Shown here: positions 11,655-22,600 of the stretch, piece after piece | Layout of the letters: every line of letters begins with the position of its first letter | How positions within the stretch are numbered: position 1 is the first letter of the stretch | NCBI GenBank assembly: GCA_009746045.1 | Contig: RPFO01000645.1 | Coordinates: forward strand, 450,185-514,184 | Source of the DNA: Mesostigma viride | Lineage: Eukaryota > Streptophyta > Mesostigmatophyceae > Mesostigmatales > Mesostigmataceae | Direction of reading: 5' to 3' | Length of the DNA: 64,000 bases | Notes under the pieces: generated by a model | What the model was told of the DNA's origin: nothing | What the model saw: only the letters and a program-made list of their open reading frames with translations | The model's database searches: none | Program-made: the position numbers and the translations under genes

Positions 11655-12312
11655 GGTGACGTATGCCATATATTAATTGATCACCAGCACCATTAAGCAG
11701 CGGCGCCTGCAGCTAGTAGGGCACTTAGCTCGCACCAACCGGGTACTACACCTCACGTGCCCCCCCCGCGGGACTGCTCCCAGCTCAGCCTGGCCGGCAC
11801 CTCCTGACATGGACCGGGCCCCATGATGCTAGACGCCGCAAGGCCCGCACCTTCAAGGAACAGCTAGTAGAGGACATGGGGGGCCTAGGCCTCTACGTGA
11901 TCTGGAAAAAGATGATGGACAAGGCCAAGTGGGCCCAGGTCACAGAGGACAACGAGCCCCCCCCCGTGGGGAAGAGCCCGCGCGTGTGCAAACAATCGGG
12001 AAGCACGCCAGTCGCCAGACAGGTCCCCTAGGGTAGAGCTGATGTTGACAGATTTTGTAGATAAACATTGTAGATAGCTGTTGTAGGAGGAGGCGTTTTG
12101 ATGAGTAGGGTAGTTAGGATTTTTCTAGACTAGCTAGATTAGAGTTAGGTTAGTGATCGATTACGCGGCTCCTTCCATCCCACCCAACCATCATGCAAGA
12201 AATATATGTGCTACATGATCACCTTTGCGGAGTGTCTGATCAGAATATGTGCTACATGATCCCCCAACGGAGGCATGCATTAATTAATTAATTAATTAAT
12301 TATCAACATCAC
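11655..12312 (+). mobile_element. Chimeric LINE fragment: L1 body with L2-type 3' end
   Basis: L1 C-terminal coding remnants ([26 protein letters not shown]) run to about 12060. They are joined at about 12085 to the L2-type trailer (GAGGCGTTTTGATGAGTAGGG, as at 36985), which ends with ATGTGCTACATGATC and a TTAA-rich tail. Confidence 0.65.
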
Positions 12313-12570
12313 TCCGTTGGGAGTAGATGTAGCACATAGCCCTGAGAAGGGGCATATGGCTTTTAATACATTCTAGGCTACTTCATGCAAGGGTGGGAAT
12401 GTAAGCTACCCCTGCTCTAGGTGCACCAGGGCACCCGTGCACCCTCATGGTCTATCACGCTATGCCCGGGTAAGGGGGGAGCATGCCTGTGAGGGAGGAA
12501 GATCATCATGGCTATACAAGAGCTAGGGCATGGCTTCTCGACAGAGAGCATCTCTCTGCATGGCATAGCA
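12285..12570 (-). mobile_element. SINE-like composite element, inverted copy
   Basis: This is the reverse complement of the element at 9836-10140. The order is a TTAA-rich end, ACTCCGTTGGGAGT hairpin, AAGGGTGGGAATGTA block, GTGCACC palindrome region, GCTAGGGCATGGCTTCTC and ctctgcatgg. It overlaps the tail of the chimeric LINE. Confidence 0.6.
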
Positions 12571-12724
12571 TGGCTAAATTCTTAATGCAACATCCATGGG
12601 GGTCCCATTATAGGCATGGCGTGGCTAAATTCTGAAGGCAGCATCCATGGGGGCCATTATGGGCGCACATGCGCGTGGGCCACATGCTAGGCTAAGAGGC
12701 ATGCATGTTATAATTTAATTTTAA

Positions 12725-12858
12725 TTTAATAGCTGTTGTAGATAGATTAGACCGGTAGGACTGTTTGCTCCCATCCATCCATCCATCAGGGTTAATACTC
12801 CGCGACTCCCCAATGGGACCACGAGTCTAATTAATTAAATAATTAATTAATTAATGCA
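12725..12858 (+). mobile_element. L1 3' end remnant
   Basis: A TAGATTAGACCGGTAGGACT block, (CATC)3, the GGTTAATACTCCGCGACTC hairpin region and an ATTAA tail are present with no coding part. Confidence 0.7.
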
Positions 12859-13145
12859 CGGGGAGTTACTCTCTGCTGAGAAGCCATGCCCTAGCTAGCC
12901 TTTGTATAGCGCCATGCTGATCTCCCCCCCCCTATGCCAGAGCCTTTCGGTAGACCTGTGCTAGGATACATAGTGGTGTGCAGGTGCACTTTGTGCACCC
13001 AGAGCAGGTGTAGTGTAATTTACACCCTACCCTTGCAGGAAGTAGCCCAGAGTGTATCAAAAGCCATATGCCCCTTCTCAGGGATATGTGAGCTACATAT
13101 ATACTCCCAACGGAGTTACGTTCCAATTCAATGCAATGCAATGCA
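12850..13145 (+). mobile_element. SINE-like composite element, copy 2
   Basis: Same structure as 9836-10140. It ends in CTCCCAACGGAG, a perfect 4-bp stem, followed by TTACGTTCC and a short AATTC/AATGC repeat tail. It sits immediately downstream of an L1 tail. Confidence 0.65.
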
Positions 13146-13666
13146 ACTTAAGCTACGTGGAATGATCGCGCCGGCGCGGCCGGCCGACTGGTGTGCCTAA
13201 CAGCTATTGCATCATGGTCATGCACTTGCTATTTTAGTGTCTGTGATACAGACGATGTAACTTTCGTGAAATTACTTTCTAATGATATTAGCACAGTACT
13301 CCGTGGCATGCCCATGCGCATGACACGCAAGTACTTACTTGTCCGCTGTTTGAGTGCACATGCACCCTACGCCCTTGGAAGCAAGCTGACCCATCGTGGA
13401 ACGTAGCCCCGACGCAATTCGAGATTGCAACGCAATTACCAATAATGAACAATACTTCTGTGCACAGGACTAAGTTCAAAGATAAACTTGGAATTTATTA
13501 GTTTAGCAAATTGTTTGGCGCTTCAGCCTTTTATTCAAGGTGCCACTACTGCCGCTCTGGAATCTCGAAAACCAGGCCCGTCTATCACATCTACTCGTCC
13601 CAACTGCGTGCCAAACATGTTTGCGTACCCAATATACCTGCATGCAACAACACAGACACATACGAT
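13146..13666. other. Spacer between the mobile-element cluster and the MATH gene 3' end
   Basis: No gene or recognised repeat is seen. The 3' UTR of the minus-strand MATH gene should lie here. Confidence 0.4.
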
Positions 13667-16600
13667 CTAGCTCTGTCCAAACCACGAGTGTTGCGGTTGG
13701 GGCTGTCCAACCCCCCCGCCGATGCCATTCATCCCATGCATCATGCCTGTCCCATGCACCATCATCTGCTGCTGTTGCACTGGGAGCATGCCATTGCCCT
13801 GCATCAGGCTTTGCAGAAGCTGCGGCGGCTGCGACTGCGGGATGCCTGACGAATGGTGGCTATAGTAACCACCCCCGTGCGCGCCGCCCCGGTTCAACCC
13901 ATGCCCACCCGGCCCTAAGCTGCCCCCCTGCCCCCGCCCTGGGAGTGACTGCACGCCCCCCTGCGATGGCTGCCCCCCATGCGCATTACTGATGGGTGGC
14001 GTGCCCCCTCCCATGGCCCGCCCACTCCCATGCGCCGCCATGTGCTCCCCCGCGCTGCCCCCTCCACCACCCCCTCGCCCCATCCCGATCACATCCACGC
14101 TCCCGCCCCCCAGCCCCAGCTGCGCGTCGCTTGCCGAGACAGTCCCAAAGCTCGTTGCGCCCTCCCTCAACCCCCCCAGCGCGCCACCACCGCCACCACC
14201 CCCACCATCCTTGGCACTGGCGCCACCACCCGCCCCAGCGGGCGGCGCAACGAAGGGAGCAGTCACCGGAAGCCCCTGTGCGGCGCGCACGGCCGCATAC
14301 CCTTCCTCGTGGATGCGCGCCAGCACCTCGAGCTCCCCCTCGGACAGCGCGTCGAGCCCAACACCGTACAGCGGGCCGTGCCGCTGCATCTCCTCCTGCA
14401 AGCTGGCCTCAAGCATCGCGATGTAGTCCTGGTGCGCATGCAGGCGCGCCTCCATCCCGTCCACATACCCGTCGCGAGTCACGTCCTCCTTGGCGCTGTC
14501 GACAGTCGCAGCACCGGCCCTCGCCCCCTTGCTACTGCTGCCGCCGGCACCACCGGCGCCGGCCCCGTTGCCCCCGTCGTCGGTGGCGGCGCGCAGCCGG
14601 TCCTCGTCGGCCTTCTCCTCGTCGGCGCGCCGCTTGGCGGCCGCGCTTTCGCTGGCCTTGGCGCGCTCGGCCAGCGCGCTCTTCTTCTCCGCCGTGCGTT
14701 GCTGGCAAACGCAGCACACGAGGATCCATGCAACAACGCAACACGTAACAAGGGGCCGACCAGGTCGAGTGAACAAGCCGGAGTGGAGGAATCCGGTGCA
14801 GGACTGCATGGCCAGAACACCGTGAAGCGCCAGCCAGGAGCCCCGCTGACACTCATTGCCCGTGTCCACTCTTGCTGCTCGCCCAGCGGTCAACATGCTC
14901 ATCCACAGGCCTTCATCCATCCTCCAACCCCAACCACTCCACTTTTCCCCAGCCTTCTCCCCTTCCCCTTTCCCCCTTTCCCCCTTTCCCCCTTTCCCCC
15001 TTTCCCCCTTTCCCCCTTTCCCCCTTTCCCCCTTTCCCCCTTTCCCCCCCTCCCCCCCTCCCCCCCTCCCCCCTCCCCCCCTCCCCCCTCCCCCCTCCCC
15101 CCCTCCCCCCCTCCCCCTCCCCCCTCCCCCCCTCCCCCCTCCCCCCCCCCCCCCCCCTCCCCCCCTCCCCCTCCCCCCCTCCCCCCTCCCCCCTCCCCCC
15201 CTCCCCCCTCCCCCCCCCCCCTCCCCCCTCCCCCCTCACCTTCATCTCCTCCTTCATGCGCTGCTTGAGCTGCGCGAGCTGCCCCTCGGCGTCGCGCAGC
15301 CGCTCCTTCACCTCCTTGCTCTCCTTGGCCAGGCGCGCCGCCTCCTCGCGGTGCTCCGCCTGCGCCCACTCGAGCGCGTTCTCGGTCTGGCGCAGCTTGT
15401 CCGCCAGCTCGCGCCGCTCGCGCGCCGCCTTGTCCAGCTCCGCCTTCTTCTCGTTCTGGATGCAAGGCAGAGGAGCTCGTTTGGTTTGGGGACCGGCACA
15501 AGAATGGGGAAGGCAGAATAATGGTGAGGGGGGCAGAGGGGTTGTGAAAAGGGGGCAGAGGGTTGTGAAAAGGGGGCAGAAGATTCGGGAAGGCAGGAGG
15601 GCGGTACGGGGGGGCCAGAAGAATGGTGTCGAACAGGGGGAGGGGGGGGGGAGAAGAATGGTGCCACCATTCATTCAAGATCACCTGCATTTCATTATGT
15701 AAACAACCGCATTTCTTGCTCTGCGTCTTGATGTGAGCAACGCCGCTTCTTACAAAACACCCGGTCTCCCCCGCACCTTTTGCCGGCTGAGCTCCGCCTT
15801 GGCCTCGGACAGCCTTGCGGTGAGGGCGCCCAGCTCCTTGGTCACGCGCGCAATCTCCTCGGCCGCCTCCTCCTTGGCGCGCGCGGCGTCCTCGTCGGCC
15901 GACCGCAGCTGGAAGGCGAGCGCGTCTTTCTCCTGGCGCTCAAGCAGCACAGCGCCCTGGGGGGGGGGAGGATAATAAGGAGAGTTTAGGAGCAGGGACC
16001 AGGGGTGGAGGGGAGGGGCAAGGCGTCGAGGGGAAAGGAAGACCAGATGCACAGACAGAGGGCGAACAGAAGAGGGACAGAGACGATGTCAGCGATTGCC
16101 AAGGTGAGAACATGGACAGAGGGGCAACAACACAAGACCAACGATAGCCTGAGATGCATCCCCAGGGGGGGCAACTAGGCATGGCACTTGAGGGCGTCAT
16201 GACAGCCGCTGCAGGATGGGGGAGGCTGATACCTGTGCGCTGCATTCCATCCCTTCATCACGATAAGCCCTTCATCACGATAAGCCATGCAAAAGGCTTT
16301 ACCTGGCCAGCCCCTCTTTGCCTACCTCCCCCCGTGGCCCAACCCCTCCACGCGCTACTCTGCCCACCTTGACCCACCCACGCAACCCCATGCCCACATT
16401 CGCTGGTGGTTGGGTCCAACCTTGTGGCTAGCGGCCACAACCTTCTATCAGCAGATACCGCTACTTTCTTGCCAACATTTTCCTTGACAGTGTCCTTGCT
16501 TGACTGTGTCCTTCCTTGTCAGTTTCCCCTTCCCACGCCCCTACCTGCAGCAGGCCAAGTACGGAGCGCGAGGTCTCCGGATCCACCTCCGCGAGCAGCG

Positions 16601-19600
16601 CCGACAGGATCTCCACGCCCACCTCGCCCTGCTGCTGCGCCGCCAGCGCCGACGAGGAGAGCATGCACGCCGCCTGCGCAAACAGAGGGGGCGGGGGCAT
16701 GCCCGCGGGCGCACCCACGCCCCACGCGGCCGGACCGCCCGCTTGCGGCATCAGCATTGCCGAACTATCGGCCATAGAGCCAGTCGATGCCGCCGGCATG
16801 GGCGGCATGAGTGACGGGTGCATGCCGGGCAAGACCGGCCCCAGCCCCCCGAGTGCCCACAGAGCAGACGCTGAGGGCAGCGGTGCGTTGACCACCTTGT
16901 CGATGAGCGCGTGCAGGATGAGCTCGCGGTGGGCCGGTTCCGGGTACGTGTGGAACAGCAGAGAGTACAGCTGGCAGGAGAAGGCGCGGGCGCGCGCGTG
17001 GCGGCTGCGGGCCATGTCATCCGCGAGCTCCGCGACCAGCGCAAACTCGTCCGCAATGTACACCGCCCCCGCGCTGGTACTGTTGGCGCCCGCTGCGGCA
17101 CCCGAATGAGGTGAGACAACGGCACCCGACGCAGCCACCATCTGCGCTGACGTGGGGCCCTCCAGGGGGGCGCTGGCTGCCCCTGCCGCCGGTGCGGATG
17201 CGGCCACAGAGCCCTTGCTGCCCGCTTGCGCTGGCATCTGCACCGATGCCCCGGATCCCGAGGGGGGGCGTGAACCAGCGGCTGCACGCGTCGCTGTGTC
17301 CTTTTGGGAGCGGCCTGCGGGGTTGCCCTGTGCGGCCGCTCCCGCGGTCCCAGGTCGGCCCGCGGATACGCCCGACGAAGGCGCGGGGGCCGCTGGGGAG
17401 GTGGGGAGGAGCGTGGCGGGTGCCTGCGCGTGCAGCAGCGCGGATGAGGGCGCGGATGCCAGCCCTGCGGCCACGCCTGCTGTTGTGGGGGGCGAGGACG
17501 GTGCCCCCGTGGCAGCCTTGCCGGTGGCACTGGCCTCTGTGGCCATACGCTGCGCCCTCCTGCGCTCGAGCACGGCCAGCACGACCGGCTCGGAGAACAG
17601 CCCTGCATCGACTGCTCGCTCAAACACGGCGCGCGCGTCGCGAGCCAGCGAGGGCAGGCACATGGCCTCCAGCAGCACGTTTACGTCCACCGCCATGCAC
17701 TCGGGCGACAAGGGCAGCGGCGGCTCGGCCAGGGAGTCGTCGGGCAGGAGGACGTTGGTCACGTTGCTGCCGTCGCCCGACACTGAAAACATGCCCCCTG
17801 GCCCTGCCAGCGGGCCACTGGAGACATCCGTACCGGCGGCAGTAGCGCCAGCAGGAGCCACCCCTGCCTCCTTGGTGCCACTGCCTGGGCCAGAGCCTGC
17901 CGCACCCGCAGTGTCGGGGGCTGCCGCTCCCCCCTTCTTGCCTCCTGCGGCCTTGCCCGCCGCCACCGCACTCGCACCTTGCCCTTTATTCTTCTTACCC
18001 CCCTGTTTCTTGCCCCCCTTGCCACCCCCGACCGCCCCTCCCGCGGATGCCCCTGACCCCACGTCCCCTGCCCCGCCGGGACCAGGGGCGCCTGCTCGAT
18101 TGCCAGGCTCATCACCCACCCCTGGTGCGGCGGACATGCCGTCCGCTGCCAGCACGCTCGCACCGTACGTGCTGGATGCCTGCATACCTGCGCCCTGCCC
18201 CGGCATGGCCTCGTCCTCAAAGTAAGGCTCCGCCCCCAACCGCCGGCAGTCCGCGTCAATGTCACGCAGCAGCACGGCCGCCACATCGGGCGTGCTGGCG
18301 ATTGTCCCGCAGAGCAGCTCGAGCACGCGGTGGGAGAGCGCACCGCCGCCTTGCTTGATGCGAGACCGCACCGCGCGGATCTGGCGGACGGCACACAGGG
18401 AAGAGGGAGGGAAAGGAAATGCAGAGGAAGGGATGGGACGGGGGGGACCGGGAAACAAGGGGCAGCCGGGTGAGGCAACCGTGTCCAGGGGATCGCATGC
18501 ACTGCATGAGCGTTGGTGTGTGAGTAAGGCTACGTGGGTGCCGGGCGGGGCCCACGTGTTAGTGGCTTTAACTTTTTGCTCGCTGTATGCCTGCATTCTT
18601 TGAAACGGCCCCTGTAGAAAACTTCCTTAAACAGATGGGGCTGACAGGGGGGGGGAGCAACGACACCATCTCGGCAGGGATCATTGCTGGATGTCGCTGG
18701 CACTGGGACCCGCGAACAGCCCAAGTGCCACACCAGCCACAAAACCTGGCCTGACAACCAACCATGGCATTGGTACCGCATGTTCTACAACAGTGACCTG
18801 CGTGAAAAATGCTTGCCAACACCCTGTTCCGCCACCCACATGCTAGGCTCCACGGGGTCCTTTTGGCCAGTTCTAGTGCCAACTTGTTAATGAGGAGCAT
18901 TGAAAACCCAACTTCTCATGCCCCACCCAGGAACAAAATGCAAGCCCACAGGAGCGTCTACCACCAAAGGCAGGCTGGTCACCAGCAGCACACACTAGCA
19001 GGGCAGAAACATGCAAGTACTGCCATTGAGTTACTGCCGTATGAGATCGGCTGCATAGAGCACATACTGCCTTGTTTAGCATACTAGCACACGCACCACC
19101 CTATGCAGCCTGCAACCACACGCACCGCCTTGTCGAGCATGCTTCCCTCCTCCACGGCGGCGCGGAAGATGAACCCGACCACCGTCACCAGCTGGCTCTC
19201 GCTCTCCGTCGAGGGCAGCACCTCGAGCGCCTTGGCTAATACCGGCAATGCCACATCGCTGTCCAAGCACGACAGCTGGCTGAGCGCCTGCAGGACCGGG
19301 ATGTGCAGCATGCCGCTCCGACGCGCGCGCTTGCGGGGTGGGGCGGAGGCCTCGCTGCCATCCGCCGCAACACCTGCTGGGGCCGTCGCCAGCTCATCCT
19401 TGCCCGCCCCCACAACTCCGTCCGCGCTGACCCCCTCCACACCCCCGTGGGTGTCCACTTGAGCGGCCGCGCCCTGCAGGCTGAGCCGTTCCTGCACGGC
19501 TGCGCCACTTGTCGCCCTCCGCTCCCTCTCTCCCCCGTCCCCTTGCTCCGCGCCCCACGCGCCGGTGGCATCCCCTGCATCCTGCGCGCCTCCCGGTGCC

Positions 19601-22600
19601 ACTGCCCGGGCATCCCCCTCCTCCTCGTCCCCTTCCTCTTCCTCCTCGGCCTCCGCCACCCGCAGCTGGTCCAGGAGGATCCCGGCCACGCGCGCGTGCT
19701 CGCTTGCGTCCACCAGCTTGGGGATGAGCGAGATGATGTCGCAGCGCAGGTGCGCGGGCGCCTTGGCCAAGATGGTCGCAATCTTGGCGGCCGACTGCGG
19801 GCGCCGTCGCGGCTCCAGGCAGCCAGGTGGCACCCCGTGGGGCACCACGTTGTCGAGGGTGTGGAGGCTGTTCACGATAAGGCCCAGCAGCTCGTCGCTC
19901 TGTTCCGGCCACTTTGGCATGGGGGGCCCGCCTGACGACCCGCCGCCTTCGTGCGGGGAACTGGGGGATGCCTGCGACGTCTGCCAGGGGGCAGTGCAGG
20001 GACAGGGGCAACGTGGGGCAGGGGGGTGGAATCACAGGGATTGCAAGACAACAAGTGTCAATAATAAAAAGCAATGTCCCATAGAAGTGGTGGGGCGCCT
20101 GTCACGAACACGCGTAAGCCAAGGCCATGGACATGGCGGTATGATGCCCGGCCCCTTCTCCCAGGGGGCGTGGCAAGCACCAAGCCGCATCCACGGCAAG
20201 GCCCGCGAGAGGCGGCATACGGGCAAGGCCGCATGAGGGTCGACCAATTGGCAGGTACAGGCAGAGTCACCACCCGGTGAGGCAGCAGGCAAACCGGCCA
20301 GTATGGCCCCAAAGAACGCACCCAAGGATCGTGGGAGCACGCCCACATGACCCGACCTGACATGCAGGATCCTGCCTGTGGGGGGGTGGGCACAGGCTAG
20401 CCGTGCAAATGGCTCGCAACAACGATTTTTTAATAAGTCCCATCACTCTAACCAGCTTCTACGTACATTTGTAGGCTTAGGCTCCACAAGCGTCAACGCA
20501 CTAGCCCCCATCTTCCAGGCTGCACCTCCCCTCCACCCGCACCACCCGCATCACCCGCACCTTACCACCCACGTCCCACCACCCACCCAAACCCCTTTCC
20601 CCCTTCCCCCCCCCCCCCCCTCTTCCCCCCCGCATCCCCCCCCAACCCCAAACCACCCACCTTGTGTGACCCATGCCCCGTTCCACTGGCAGACGCCCCC
20701 CCCTCCTGCGAGGACGGGGCGTGCGATCGCGCAGGCGCCGGGTCCCCGTGCGCCAACAGCGGCGGCGGGGGCGGCAGGTGCGGCGGTGCGCTGGTGAGCG
20801 AGGAGCTAGTCGCTGCCGCTGCAAAGTCGCTGCGCACGCAGTTCTGGTTCTGCTGGCGGCCAGCCCCGCCCGCGCTGCTGCTACTGGGCACTAGGCTGCT
20901 GCTGCTGCCGCAGGTCCCGCCCGCGTCGTCAAACCGGCCCACATCCACCCCCTGCGACAACGAGGTCGCGCTGGACCCGCCGCCCCGCACCTTGCCGCCC
21001 TCTTTCTCCACAATGGGTGTCGTCGCCGCGGGCGTGGGGGGAAGTGCTGCCACCGCCCCGCTGTCCCCCGAAGAGGACGACAACGCGGCCGCGTGGCTAC
21101 CCACGACGGCGTCCGCCCCGCCCCGCGCGGACACCACGGCGCCCTCACCCCCGGCCTCGCCCCCCTTGCCCGCGAGCAGTTCGTCAATCACGCCTCCCCG
21201 CCGGCTGCTGCCACCGTCCGTCACGCACTCGACCATGATGTCTAATAATAGGTCTACGATCGCCTGCTGCAGCACCTTGACGCCCATCAGCAGGTTCATG
21301 AGGCTCGGGGACGAGGACGTGCCGGTGGCAGTACCGTTGCCGCCCGCGCTTGCACCGTTCGGGTGGCCACGGTGCACCATGGCCCCCGCACCTGCCCCCC
21401 CTGCTGCGGCATCCCCCCCATGCGCCCCTCCGTTCTCGTATCCATACCCCCCACCCGACGCGCCGCCGTTTCCCCCCGCGCCACCTTTCCCTCGCCCCCC
21501 CTTCCCATGGTGGTGGCCGTGGTGATGCCCATGGCCATGATGTGCGTGCCCGTGGTGGCCGTGGTGATGGCCCCCCGCGCCGGCCGAGGAGGAGAGCACG
21601 GTCGGCAGTAGAAGCTTCTTGACCTTGTGGGGGTCATCCAGGTGGACGCGCAACCCCGCGAGGAACGCGGCCACCGCCCCCGCGTCCATGAGCAGCTTCT
21701 CTCGCAACGTCACCTGCAGCTGTGACGGGTCCAGCAGCGTGGGCGGGTTGTCGCCGTACGACAGATGGAAACCCGCGCGGGCCAGCAGTGTGCGGAACAG
21801 GTCCTCCTCGTCCCCGCTCGCGCCCTCGCTCTCGTCGCTGTCCAGCAGCTCCTCGGGATCGGTGCTCATCGTCTCGTGCTCGTCGTCGTACGCCAGCATC
21901 TGCAGCGACCGTGCCGGGAAGAAAGCAAACGCAGACAATCATCAGCCAAGCAGAACCGGACAAGGATCCGCCAAGCAAACACCGACAAGGATCCGCAAAG
22001 CATAGGCGATGGAGCACGCAGGGGACACTCGACCCGCGGACGATACACGCGACAGAATGAGCATGTTGAGAGTACATGCTAGCCCACTACAGGCTAGGCT
22101 AGGCGACGTTGACAGAAAGGAAAGGAAAAGAAAAGCTGGGCGGTACTCTGCGAAAAAACCCGCAGTGCCGAGGAGCAATACGATGAGAGTCCTCCAATCT
22201 GTGAACAGCTCCATACCACAAAGTGACACGGCCGAACCCATGGTGGCTGAGCAATGTCATGTGGTGACATACTCTACGTAGTCCATCTGCCAGGTCCCCG
22301 CGTAACGATCGACCCCCCATGCCCCCTCTCAGGTTGGCGCCCTACTGGCCGGCACACGTACAGGGCCACTTGTGTGGCATGCATGACGAGCAATCGCATC
22401 CAGGTCAGCATAACCGTAAGAGCACTGAACTCCAGGTCAGCATAACCATAAGGGCACTGAACTCCAGGTCCGCATACCGCGTATCCATATAGCCAGAGAA
22501 CTCACCACCAGGTTCGCATATCTTTACAAGCACCCACCACCAGGTTCGCGTATCCTTACAAGCACCCACCACCAGGTCCGCATATCTTTACAAGCACCCA

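Noticed and set aside
13667-14920. Separate gene with its own start at 14920
   Set aside because: The reading continues upstream across a phase-matched splice site at 14701. The sequence before it in the same frame is intron, and the conserved C-terminal block belongs to the MATH protein.
14899-15702. Glu/Gly-rich proteins over the pyrimidine tract
   Set aside because: Only 15240-15455 (coiled-coil exon) is supported; the remainder is repeat translation.
16461-22000. FANCD2-like helical-repeat protein as a separate gene
   Set aside because: The helical segments superficially resemble FANCD2, but the motif order (TLREKLLMDAGA, SLMNLLMGVKVLQ, KWPEQSDELLGLIVNSL, coiled coils) and unbroken splice phase place them in the MATH gene.
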